64,000 bases of DNA from positions 806,001-870,000 of the forward strand of contig NC_016473.1 in the NCBI RefSeq assembly GCF_000226095.1. Direction: 5' to 3'. Shown here piece after piece: positions 10,898-20,171 of this stretch. Position 1 is the first letter of the stretch, and each line of letters opens with the position of its first letter. The notes beneath the pieces are model-generated. The model saw nothing but the letters and a program-made list of their open reading frames with translations, made no database searches and had not been told where the DNA came from. The translations under genes were made by a program, and so were the position numbers. The DNA comes from Thermothelomyces thermophilus ATCC 42464 (taxonomy: Eukaryota; Ascomycota; Sordariomycetes; Sordariales; Chaetomiaceae).

Positions 10898-13800
10898 ATG
10901 ACGGTTGATAACGAGCTCGGGGTTCCGCTCCCCAGCATGGGCGCACCCCATGCCAAGTTCGCTCTGGAACCGGACCCGGACCTAGACGGCCTCGGGAATC
11001 ATGCACCGATGTTTAAGAAGCACAAGGTTCTGCCTCACCCTCGGAAGGATGAACTACAGCGCTCGGGTCCGCTGAGGTACGGCCGGAAGAGCGAGGCATC
11101 TCTGCCCCGGAACAGCGCGTTACCAGCCGCGAGCCCGTCCGGTCGACACCACCGCGCGAGCCGGCAAGCAAGAGGTCCAGAGCCGCCACCCACGCCGCCG
11201 GCGCATTCCCGCACGTCCTCGGCCAGCCATCCGGCCAACCCCTCGACTCCACAGTATGCTGATACCCCCTTGGGCAGCACTGATAGCGTAGAGCCGCGCC
11301 CTCTAGCGACTCCCAACCAACAAACCCCGCCAACCCCAAACTTAACGCCCGATCAGACCCCTCCGGGTCCCCCGGTGGGCCAAGCCTCGCGCGGCCCCCT
11401 CCTGAACGTGCGGAACTCGTCCAGAGTCACGGCAGATTCAAGGGACGATTCGTTCACGACGGCGCGGGAGGACCCTTATTCGTCTGACAACAACAACGAC
11501 GACGGAAGGTCGACTCTGCGTCCCTCGTCACCTTCAGCCAGAACCTCACAAAGCACCGTCCGCCAGGTCGGCAGGGTAACCAGGAGCGTTTCGCAACCTG
11601 TAGGCCTGGGCCTCGGATTCGAACCGCGTCCCACCGAAGACTCGAAACCAAGAGCAGCACAAGAGTTTGCAAAGTTTGACGGCGATTGGACAAATGGACA
11701 GGCAGGAGCCAGCGAGGCTGATAGAAAGAGGGAGCGGGAGTGGGACTCTGGTCTTATGAAGAATGTAACCGTAAGGAAACGACGGCCAGCCCGTCCAACG
11801 GAGACGCACGACCCGGAAGTCGTGGACGACAGGGCAGTAACGCCAACCAACGCAGCCCGAGCGCTCCGTTCCGTGCCTCTAGAAGAAAGCCCGATCGTCT
11901 GCCCTTCGCGCAGGATCGCCTCGGACCGGTATCCAGCTCCCCGGGTTGCGGGTCCGCATTCCGAATCCTCTAGCAGCGTTGACGTAAAGCGTTCCTCGGT
12001 TATATCTACCAAGTCGAACGTCTCGGCGACGGTCGAGGCCATGGTTGTGGAGACGGCTCCTCAGCGGCGGAAGACGCTGCGACATGTGAAGAAGCAGAGC
12101 ACCTTGCGCGATTCGGGCTCCGAGATGTCCCCGGCAAGCTCCGCGCCGACATCCGTCTCACCGGCCGCCAACGGTCAACGCCAGCCTCTCGGCGCAGCTG
12201 CACCCATTGCGGGTGAGAACGTGCGTGAGAGCTACGCTTCAACAACTACAAACAACGCCATTTCGAGTCGGAAGGCCCGCCGTTCAGTGTGGGACAGCGG
12301 GGGCGTCCCGGTTGTCGTGATTCCCGAGCGCCGCTCCTCGGTCAGATCCAATGGGAAGCCGCCCTCCTTGCGGTCAACGAGCAGCAGGAGAACCTGGAGC
12401 CTGGGCTCTGCCCCCGTGTCGCAGCCGTCGGGGAGCAAAGAGCATGTTCCGATCTTTGAACGGCCGGGTCGTCGAGGAAGGGCCTACTCCGAGTCCGACG
12501 GGTCCAGACCAGGAGATCAGCGGACGATGGATTCTCCCCCAGTCATTCCGACCCGCTCATCTTCGCTCTCGGCGCCCACTAGCCGGAACGCATCGAGGAC
12601 CGGCTCCCTGACAGCTGAGAGTTTGCGCAACCACGGCATACTCCAAGCGCAGCAGGCCCATCGCGCCTTGCAAGAAGCCAGCTGGAAACTGGACCAACGT
12701 CACAACAACCCCCGGCCGGCGGCCGGCGACGAGCAGCAGAGCGGGCGGGAGGTACATCGCCCGTTAGCGAGTGTTGAGACCGAGAGCAGACAACCCGTCG
12801 TGTTGGCAGAGCGCGCCCCTCGACGAGAGAAGCAGAGCGAATTAGACGGAAGCCCCGCTCTAGCTCTCCAAGACTCGCACAGCACGCCGAAAGAGAACGG
12901 GGCCCTGGGGGTCGAGAGGGATGAAGATCCTTTCTTCGGGAAGCGGCTCTCTGTGCAGAACACGCCACTTTCGGTGGCTTCGGCAGAGACGACCACAACT
13001 TCCCACGCGGAGGTATCGGAAGCCATGGCCGTCAACATCTACCCACATCAAAGTAAATCCGTTGTCCTCGTCAACCATTCTGCCAAGCCGTCGGAGTCCT
13101 CCTCGCTGGAACAACAACACAAGAGCAGTTCTCTGGACACACCGATCGCCAGAGCGAGCGGCGAGAGGGCCGATGCTCTCTCCACGCCCCCACCGCTGCA
13201 GCCCCCCGTTAACGACGTCGACTCGCCGTTGAGGAACCCGAGGGCACCCCCCAAGCCGCCAGCCATCAACTTCATCCCGGCCACTCCGTCTGGTCTGACG
13301 CCCACGAGCGAGAAACAGAAACAGCTCGGCAACTACTACGAAATGACCGCGGAAAAGCCGAAGCGCGGCATGTCCCTCCTAAAACGGGCCCTGACTGGCC
13401 GAACGCCATCGGATTACGGCCCGTCCCCGGCCCGCCCGGTAGGCATCCTCACCCGGACATTTTCCCTCTCGCGAAACGTCAGACGCCGAAACGAGCGGCC
13501 GGGACTCCGGCGACGTTCAACAGTCGACTTGGTGCCTCCAGACGAGACTAGACTTCACCCGCATTGGCGGCCCGCTTACGTCCAAGACGAGCCTTGCGAC
13601 TGCCCCAGCTGCCGCGAGCGTGAGGAAGCCGACTACGACTACGACGACCGCGACCGCGACCGCGACCGCAACCGCGTCCGCGTCGGCGAAGACGAGGAGG
13701 AGGAGGAGCACGGCCGCACCTACCGCTATCCACCCATCGACAACCGCCCTGCCCGGTCCTCCCCTCCCTCGTTCCCCTCCCGCGTCACTCCGCGCCGCAG

Positions 13801-14575
13801 ACTTAGCGAGCGCATCAAGAGGACATTTGCGATCCTTCCGCTGCAGAACGGCTATGAGGATGACGACGAGGATGGGGACATCTTTGGCGGGTACGACCGA
13901 TCGTTCCCCGCCACGGCGCCCGACGCGCCCGACCGCCGGACGATCCGCCGCACGCCCAGCGGGAATCTGAGGGTGATGAAGGTCCGGCGGAGCATGGAGT
14001 CTCTGACGGGGCGCCGGGGAACGCCGCCTGCGGCTGCTGCGGGCCCCGCCGTCGTTGGTGGTGATAGCCAGCGACGGGGTCGTACCTTTGAGAGGGGTTA
14101 TACAAGGCTCTGGCGGTCGCTCAGTCGAAGGGCGAGGAGTGCGGTCCGGAGACGGGGCTCTCTCGGTGGCGGGATCGGTGGCGGCTATGCTGGCCCCACT
14201 GCTGCCGAGAGCAGGGATAAGGACAAAGATCAACGGGAAAGGCGCCATGGTGGTGGCCGTGGTAGCAGCAATGACGGGAGAGGCGGAGGCGGCGGCGGCG
14301 CGACTACGGCTGGGTTCCTGCCCTCCCTGGGCGATCGGATTAACATACCGCGGCGGCTGAGCGAGCGGCGGCGGGAGAGGCGGACAGAGGAGCTGAGGGG
14401 CAAGATCTCGGGGCCCCGGGAGGTCCGGGACGGGGTTGGGGACGTGATCCGGAGGAACTCGTGGCGCGATCGCGACGCGCTGTACGTGATGGAGCAGCAG
14501 AGGGAGAGGAGGCTGATGCTGCTGCAGCAGCGGCAGCAGCAGCGGCAGCAGCAGCAGGGAGAGCGGAGGGGGTGA
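10898..14575 (+). CDS. large Ser/Arg-rich disordered protein, unknown
   Basis: A single open frame of 1225 aa from ATG 10898. The frame stays open upstream to 10877 but without an ATG. The protein is almost entirely low-complexity: Ser/Pro/Thr-rich in the first 800 residues, then basic and Arg-rich with short acidic runs. No enzyme or known fold is recognised. Three patches look less random: CDCPSCRERE near residue 905 (a CxCxxC arrangement); related basic motifs RRRLSERIKRTF (near 965) and PRRLSERRRER (near 1150), plus RRTPSGNL (near 1022); and a C-terminal RRNSWRDRDALYVMEQQRERRLMLL helix ending in a Q/R run. Repeated RRxLS/RRxS sites suggest phosphorylation by basophilic kinases (inference). 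Codon use matches the neighbours. Small introns cannot be excluded. Confidence 0.75.
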   Translation: MTVDNELGVPLPSMGAPHAKFALEPDPDLDGLGNHAPMFKKHKVLPHPRKDELQRSGPLRYGRKSEASLPRNSALPAASPSGRHHRASRQARGPEPPPTPPAHSRTSSASHPANPSTPQYADTPLGSTDSVEPRPLATPNQQTPPTPNLTPDQTPPGPPVGQASRGPLLNVRNSSRVTADSRDDSFTTAREDPYSSDNNNDDGRSTLRPSSPSARTSQSTVRQVGRVTRSVSQPVGLGLGFEPRPTEDSKPRAAQEFAKFDGDWTNGQAGASEADRKREREWDSGLMKNVTVRKRRPARPTETHDPEVVDDRAVTPTNAARALRSVPLEESPIVCPSRRIASDRYPAPRVAGPHSESSSSVDVKRSSVISTKSNVSATVEAMVVETAPQRRKTLRHVKKQSTLRDSGSEMSPASSAPTSVSPAANGQRQPLGAAAPIAGENVRESYASTTTNNAISSRKARRSVWDSGGVPVVVIPERRSSVRSNGKPPSLRSTSSRRTWSLGSAPVSQPSGSKEHVPIFERPGRRGRAYSESDGSRPGDQRTMDSPPVIPTRSSSLSAPTSRNASRTGSLTAESLRNHGILQAQQAHRALQEASWKLDQRHNNPRPAAGDEQQSGREVHRPLASVETESRQPVVLAERAPRREKQSELDGSPALALQDSHSTPKENGALGVERDEDPFFGKRLSVQNTPLSVASAETTTTSHAEVSEAMAVNIYPHQSKSVVLVNHSAKPSESSSLEQQHKSSSLDTPIARASGERADALSTPPPLQPPVNDVDSPLRNPRAPPKPPAINFIPATPSGLTPTSEKQKQLGNYYEMTAEKPKRGMSLLKRALTGRTPSDYGPSPARPVGILTRTFSLSRNVRRRNERPGLRRRSTVDLVPPDETRLHPHWRPAYVQDEPCDCPSCREREEADYDYDDRDRDRDRNRVRVGEDEEEEEHGRTYRYPPIDNRPARSSPPSFPSRVTPRRRLSERIKRTFAILPLQNGYEDDDEDGDIFGGYDRSFPATAPDAPDRRTIRRTPSGNLRVMKVRRSMESLTGRRGTPPAAAAGPAVVGGDSQRRGRTFERGYTRLWRSLSRRARSAVRRRGSLGGGIGGGYAGPTAAESRDKDKDQRERRHGGGRGSSNDGRGGGGGGATTAGFLPSLGDRINIPRRLSERRRERRTEELRGKISGPREVRDGVGDVIRRNSWRDRDALYVMEQQRERRLMLLQQRQQQRQQQQGERRG

Positions 14576-15633
14576 GAGAAACAAAAGAGTGAAGATGGGA
14601 GTGGCGCTGGGGTGTTCTACGAGGGGTCGCTGTTGACGGAATGGCGGTTATGAGTTGGATGAATGGTCATGATGTGATGAGTCTTGCCTTTGCCCGCTTC
14701 TCCGTTTCATGTGTTCCTTTTCATGTTTTGGTCAACGGCAGCCGTGCGGAGCCGTGTGATACCTCACTGGCGGGCTCAGGAGTCTGCCAGGCCATGATCT
14801 GGGCGAAGGCGTTTGTTATCTTTTTTGCCTCATTTCGGCATTGGCAAGATGGGGGATATGCGATGATTGCATGACTGATGAGCGACTTTGGTTCTTACGG
14901 GAGAGAACCCAGTATGGCTTTTTCTGTTTTGTTATGTTTTGTTTTGTTTTCTTCATTTTCAGATCTCTTCCTGATGAGATGGGAGGTATATATGGCAGTC
15001 GGGAATTAGGGGAATGGTTGGCTTTGCTTATGAGGGAGATGGCCATGGAATAATCTTGCTTATGTCAGGCACGGCATGATGACTTAAGAGTTAAGTGTAC
15101 GGACTAGAATGAGCAACTCTTTGTATTTTTGTGGTAGACATTGTTACCATTCGTTGCGAGAAGACCACGGTTCATCTCTCATGACCTTGCTTTTGCTCCA
15201 AGTTCTTTGGGATCGCACTCGTCATCTGAAGTTAGGAGATGCTCGTGGACCGGATGTGCCCACGACAAGTCGAGTCTCTTCATTCTGTGCAATCTCTGGT
15301 CTTATCTCGCGTGCGCGAGAGTTCTTGACAACGTAGACGCAACACTGGCCGCTAGGACTCCCAAGGTAGAATGACTCATTACAACGTTGATCTATCTATA
15401 AGCGATCTAACAAGAATCCCGTCTTCATTTTTTTTTAAATCCCTCCTTAAACCGCGGAACGCCTTGTACGCCATCGCAGTAGTTTCCCCTCCTCTCTCAT
15501 AAGCCGCCCAGAACTGCCAGTTTTATAAAACAGCGGGAAAAAAAGTTTGCAACGATACCTCGTGACAACAAGGACAAACATCCTGCCACACCTCCAAAGA
15601 ACGAACTCATCCGACACCAACGTACGGAGTACG
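14576..15633. other. intergenic between convergent genes
   Basis: Expected to hold two 3' untranslated regions. There is a T-rich run with TTTTG repeats near 14920-14960 and a GTACGGAGTAC 11-mer at 15622-15632, directly after the U1-C stop codon. No coding similarity was seen. Confidence 0.5.
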
Positions 15634-16654
15634 TCAACGCTTCTCCCCCGAATACCCGCCCGGCGGCGGCGGGTACCCCTGATACCCTCCGGGGGCCCCA
15701 GGAGGCGGGGGGAACGGCAGACCGCCGGGCGCGCCGGGCGGGGGGAACGCGCCAGGGAAAGGGGGGGGCGGGGGCGGCGCGCTGGTGGTAGCAGAACCAC
15801 CAGCACCGGGAGCGGTTCCGGGAGCGGTTCCGGGAGCGGAGAAGTTGGGGGCCGGGAAGGGCGGCGCGCCAGGCGCCCCGGGACTCGGACTCGCCCCCGG
15901 AGGAGCGCCAGGAGCACCACCACCACCACCACCACCACCGGGGGCGCCGCCCGTGCTCGCGCCCGGCGGGGGCGGGAACGGCGGGGGCGGGAAGGGGAAG
16001 GGGGGAGCGCCCGCGGCGCCGGAACCGCCTCCCGGGAGAGGAGGGAACGGAGGCGGGGGGACACCGCCGGGCATGCCGGGGAAGGGGAAGGGCGGGGGCG
16101 GAGCAGCGGCGCCGCCGCCGGGACCGGTCGGGGCGCCGGGGAAGGGCGGCATGCCCGGGATCGGGGGCATGCCGGGCATTGGAGGCGGGGGCACGCCGGC
16201 CGGGCCGAGGCCGAAGTGGCCGCCGCCGGGCTGGTTGTGGGGGAGCATGGGGTTGGCGTGGGCCTGGCCCTCGGCGGCGTACGAGGACGTGATGGAGTCG
16301 ATGACGGACTGGGCCTTTTCGTGGCCGATCTCTGCACACGCGCGCGCGCGCGCGGGGGGCGGTCAGTCCTGTTGTTTCCACAACAAACAACGGTACGGGG
16401 AAGGGGTGGGGGAGACGGAAGAGGACGTACGTTGGTAGTAGTCGACTACGTTGCGCAAGTGGTTGCGGCCGCTGTTGTGGGCCTTGCGCACGCTCATCGA
16501 GTCATGGGTGAGGTAGACATCGCAGTAGTCGCAGAAGACTAGACAAACGAGCAAAGCGGGTTAGCGCGATGTGGAAAAAATCACGAGGAAGAGGAACGAG
16601 AAAAGAAGGGGAAAGGAAGGCTGGAATAGAACGGAATCGCCTACATTTCGGCAT
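15634..16654 (-). CDS. YHC1: U1 small nuclear ribonucleoprotein C (U1-C)
   Basis: Three exons on the minus strand: 16645-16654 (only 10 nt), 16431-16538 and 15634-16331. Introns are 106 and 99 nt with GTAGGC and GTACGT donors. They give 271 aa. The first 40 residues are the U1-C zinc finger, [17 protein letters not shown] then [20 protein letters not shown], with ligands C6, C9, H24 and H30 all present. U1-C stabilises pairing of U1 snRNA with the 5' splice site. The rest is a Gly/Pro/Met-rich tail (PPGAPG-type repeats) from about residue 85, longer than the core domain but typical of filamentous fungi. The very short first exon is easily missed by gene finders. The second intron ends in a (CG)n run. 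Confidence 0.95.
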
Positions 16655-17100
16655 CTTGACGGTTTTTGACGGTTTTTGACGGCGGGCTCGTGTCGCGACC
16701 GGGATCGCGATGCGCCGAGAAGTTGGTGATTTGCGATGGTGTGGTGTGGTGGTGGAACGAGGGAGAGGGCCGGGGACTTGGCTTGCTCCTTCTCTCGATG
16801 CGAGTTGTGAAGCTTGGTTAGGATGGTGGCGATTCGAATCAAAATGTCCCGACGTGATTTGGGTTAACTACATAGTAGTGGGGGTGACTGCTTGCGGGTA
16901 AGGAAACAAACCAAAAAGCTTCCCTGGGACACCCTGTGTTCTAATTGGTAGAAGTGCCAGTTGGTTGCCCCGCAATGCCTCCAGGGGCAAGCGACAGCTG
17001 GCCCTTCAGTTGCAGCTCACCCAAACCCGGACGCCAACTTCTCTTTGGTGCCTGCCATCGACAGAAACCGCATTCCGCCCGCGCGCTCGACACAGCGACC
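16655..17100. promoter_or_regulatory. divergent promoter shared by U1-C and erv25
   Basis: Only 446 bp separates the two start codons, so the genes probably share a bidirectional promoter. It includes an inverted CCAAT box (ATTGG at 16944-16948) and GT-rich repeats near 16738-16755. No TATA box is clear for either side. Both genes are housekeeping, which fits a shared constitutive promoter (inference). Confidence 0.55.
16656..16682. repeat. TTGACGG triplet repeat at 10-bp spacing
   Basis: TTGACGG occurs at 16656, 16666 and 16676, one helical turn apart, directly upstream of the U1-C start codon. It would lie in the leader or at the transcription start of that gene. Confidence 0.8.
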
Positions 17101-17956
17101 ATGGCCCGTTTGCGATCGCTGTTGCAGCAAGTCTGCAGCATACTGCTGCTACTGGCCGTCGGGTCACAGGCGCTCAAGTTCGATATTCAAGCAGGCAGCG
17201 GCCACGACAAGCACTCGCGGCGATGCATCCGCAACTTTGTCTCCAAGGACACGCTGGTCGTTGTGACAGCCATTGTCGACGGCTACAGGGGAGACGGCAT
17301 GCAGCTGAACATGCATGTAAGTTGTTTTACCTTCCTCTCTTCCGGGATATAGGTTTTTTTTTTTTTTTTTCAGATGATGCTTTCGAGAGACGGGACGCTG
17401 ACCGGAGTGTGTGCCTTTCTCTGCAGATCACGGACGCGACGGGGAACGAGTACGGTAAGCCAAAGGATATCGCGGGCGAGCAGCGCACCGTCTTTACCTC
17501 GCACGCCGACGCCCCGTTTGACGTGTGCTTTGAGAACATCCTAACCGGCTGTGGGTGCCCCCTTCCCTCCGCCCCCGAGCCAAACTCGCCGGTTGGCCGC
17601 GTTGCTGACAACACGGAACAAAAACAAAAACAGCCCGTTACGTCGAGCACCCGTTCCGACACATCGAGCTGGACATCGACATTGGCGCCGATGCCAAGGA
17701 CTGGTCGGCAATCCAGGCGACGGAGAAGCTGAAGCCGGTCGAGACGGAGCTGCGGCGCATCGAGGAGATGGTGGCCGAGATAGTGGCCGAGATGGACTAC
17801 CTCCGCGCCCGCGAGCAGACGCTGCGCGATACCAACGAGAGCACCAACTCGCGCGTCAAGTGGTTCGGCCTCGGCACGACCTTCCTGCTGATTGCCCTCT
17901 GGGCGTGGCAGATTATGTATCTCCGGGCCTACTTCAGGTCGAAGCATCTCATCTAA
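17101..17956 (+). CDS. erv25: p24-family cargo receptor Erv25 (COPII vesicles)
   Basis: Exons 17101-17316, 17427-17550 and 17634-17956 give 220 aa. A signal peptide (residues 1-24, [12 protein letters not shown]) is followed by a GOLD domain that starts LKFDI and has the cysteine pair CIRNF...DVCFEN, then a coiled coil (about 140-185, [22 protein letters not shown]). One TM segment (about 192-212) and the cytosolic tail [10 protein letters not shown] with aromatic and basic sorting signals complete the p24-delta layout. Erv25 pairs with Emp24 and helps load GPI-anchored and other cargo into ER-to-Golgi vesicles. Intron 1 holds a T16 run followed by a CAG that could be a weak alternative acceptor. 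The CTGCAG used here restores the conserved [18 protein letters not shown]. Confidence 0.95.
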
Positions 17957-18648
17957 TGGCTGGAATGGCCGGTCGGGACGGGCCGGGCCGGGCCGGGCTA
18001 AGGCGACTGGTTCTAAACTGTGGCTTTAGGGGGCAGGAGTTTACACACACCATCTTTGTTTTACGCTTTACGCGGGCGAGCACGGGATCATGATGTATGT
18101 ACTGTCCATGTTGTGTCTTGGCGGCGGAACAAAACGATTTAAACGAAAAAATAATTCGGGCGTCCATCTGTACCAGTCCATTGCTCGCATGTGTGGTCCG
18201 TGGCAATGCGAAGGGTAATCATGTAATGTGAATGGCATTACCGCCCGTCATCTGTCGTTGGATGGTATCTACTTGTCTCTAGATGTACGGAGTACTGTAC
18301 AAGTATAAATGCGATGGGCTCGGCCGATCGACCGGTACGGCAAAGCCCGGCAATCCGGATCCACACGTCTCGGCCTCGGCCCAGCCAAGCTTCGAACCCT
18401 GCGACCTACATACACAGTAGTACTTTCCGGCCCGCGCCCGTTACATATCCCATCTTCTTGCCTTGTTCTTTCCAAGAATACGGATACTCCGTCTGCAACG
18501 TTAATCGCAACCCGTGCAACAATCGTAAAGTAATTTCTTCCATTTGCGCGGACGATCGATTCAAGGCTCTATACGACGGACTGGAAGCAACGAAAGAGGA
18601 ACACGAAACGGAAGGGAGAAAGAAGGAAAGAAGTCCAGAAAGACAAAA
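17957..18648. other. intergenic between tandem genes erv25 and sdh5
   Basis: Holds the erv25 3' flank and the sdh5 promoter. A GTACGGAGTAC motif at 18285-18295 is followed by a TATAAAT at 18304-18310, about 340 bp before the sdh5 start. An in-frame extension upstream of 18649 exists, but it lacks the features of a mitochondrial presequence. Confidence 0.5.
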
Positions 18649-18948
18649 ATGGCCTCCCTCCGCCCAGCGACCCGCGCCGTCACCCGCGCGCGGCCGTCTC
18701 TCGCATCCGCCGTCCGCCTCTTGCACCCCAACCGCTTTGAGTCCTCTTCTTCCTCTTCCTCATCCTCCCCGTCCCAGCAGACCCCGGCCGAGGACCTCCA
18801 AGTAGGCGAGCTCCAGGGCGCCTCCTTCAGGATCGAGCCCCTCCGCCGCGTCGGCGAGGACCCCGCCACCATGCGCGCGCGACTACTTTGTATGCCTCCC
18901 CTTCCTTCCCGCTTCCCCGTCCCTCGTCCGGACGCACACATAGGGGGG

Positions 18949-18985
<37 letters not shown>

Positions 18986-19194
18986 AGAAGCATGGAAAGC
19001 TGACCCAGTTCCGTGGGACAGACCAATCTCGCAAGCGCGGCACGCTCGAGTCGGACCTCCTCCTCTCCACCTTTGCCTCGGCCCACCTCGCCACCATGAC
19101 GCCCGCCCAACTGGCCGAATACGACCGCTTCCTGGACGAGAACGACTGGGACATCTACTACTGGGCCACGCAGGACGCCAACGCCGCGCAATCA

Positions 19195-19231
<37 letters not shown>

Positions 19232-19434
19232 CGCCGCAGCAGCCGGAGCAGTCCCCGCGCCCGGGCGAGTGGGCGCAGACGGTGGGCACGTTCAAGCCCG
19301 CGTACCGGCCGGTGCCGGCGCGGTGGCGGGACAGCGAGATCCTGCGGATGCTGCGCGCCCATGTCGAGAGCCGGAGGGGCGCGGGCAAGGGCGGCATGGG
19401 GTTCATGCCGCCCCTGGAGGAGTATAAGCTGTGA
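18649..19434 (+). CDS. SDH5: succinate dehydrogenase assembly factor 2 (Sdh5/SDHAF2)
   Basis: Exons 18649-18889 and 19022-19434 give 217 aa. The N-terminus ([20 protein letters not shown]) is Arg/Ser-rich without acidic residues, as in a mitochondrial presequence. The core has the family's hallmark [19 protein letters not shown] (RGxxE motif, about residues 81-99) and [10 protein letters not shown] (about 132-141). Sdh5 binds the flavoprotein Sdh1 in the matrix and promotes covalent FAD attachment, needed for complex II. Odd points: a 12-residue glutamine run from (CAACAG)6 directly after the core, and a C-terminal extension ([22 protein letters not shown]...) beyond the bacterial-size domain. 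The 132-nt intron is a multiple of three and free of stops, so a retained intron stays in frame. Confidence 0.93.
18951..18980. repeat. (GA)15 microsatellite in sdh5 intron
   Basis: A perfect GA dinucleotide run lies inside the single intron of sdh5. Length changes here would not affect the spliced product. Confidence 0.9.
19195..19230. repeat. (CAACAG)6 repeat encoding poly-Gln in Sdh5
   Basis: Six perfect hexamers encode twelve glutamines, followed by PPQQPEQ, between the conserved core and the C-terminal extension of Sdh5. The unit alternates both Gln codons. Confidence 0.9.
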
Positions 19435-20171
19435 GGGAACAGGTCGAAGAGAACGAGAGGGCTTGGGTGGTCTGTATGATGGTTAAAGGTTGTATTGTAT
19501 CATGTGCTGTAAGAATTGGTTTCTCTCGTGTTCTGTCTCTCGGGGGATTCATGTACACTTCGTCGCATGCAGACGGATGATACTCGGGAAATCAGCCAGC
19601 AAGCAGGCAGGCAGGCAGAGGCATATATCGCACAAGGGAGGAAGCAGGAAAAAAAAACCAGATGGCGGTCATCTTTCTCTCTTTCTCGGATCATTCTCAG
19701 TTTCCTCACTCGGGGTATACCAGGTTCAAGTCCGCAATCCACATCCCAACGTCCAGTCTTGTTTGCCCTCCCAATTGCGCTCTGAAAAAAAACAAAAGGA
19801 GGCACCACCCCATCTTTCCCTTCATCCTTTCCCCCCTTCCCCTTCCTGTACAAAGACGCCAAGGGGAAGGAGAAAACAACAAAAAAGCACACACACCCGC
19901 TATGTCGCGCACCCCCACCCCCCAACCCCCCCAATATCCCACCAAAGCAGACAGGCCAGTATAGGAGAATGCAACGAACCGTCCGAAGCAACAATCCCCT
20001 CCAAAGCCCCCCAAAACACCTCAGAATATCGTTAAATAAGAAGGACATCTCATGAACCCAACCCGGCATTACAAAAACCGAAGCCCAAGCCAACCCCAAC
20101 TCCCAAGGTCTTGTTTTGTCTCGGGGGAAAAAAGAAAGGGGGGGGGGGGGGAGCTAGGGAAAGAAACTGAG
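19435..20171. other. intergenic between convergent sdh5 and dsn1
   Basis: Two 3' flanks are expected here. The region is AC/pyrimidine-rich near 19795-19960 with a G-run at about 20139-20150 close to the dsn1 stop. No gene was recognised. Confidence 0.5.

Noticed and set aside
11605-11625. GGTTCGAATCC-like word on the minus strand
   Set aside because: Lies inside the coding frame of the disordered protein and has no cloverleaf around it.
13517-14584. 355-codon minus-strand frame opposite the disordered-protein gene
   Set aside because: Pro/Leu/Ala-rich shadow caused by high GC at third positions. It has no domain and no plausible start context.
15547-16542. 331-codon plus-strand frame opposite U1-C
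   Set aside because: Arg/Gly-rich shadow of the Gly/Pro repeats in the U1-C tail. The U1-C zinc finger on the minus strand decides the coding strand.
17373-17426. Alternative acceptor after the T-run in erv25 intron 1
   Set aside because: Using it would insert residues unlike any p24 protein. The later CTGCAG gives the conserved GOLD-domain sequence.
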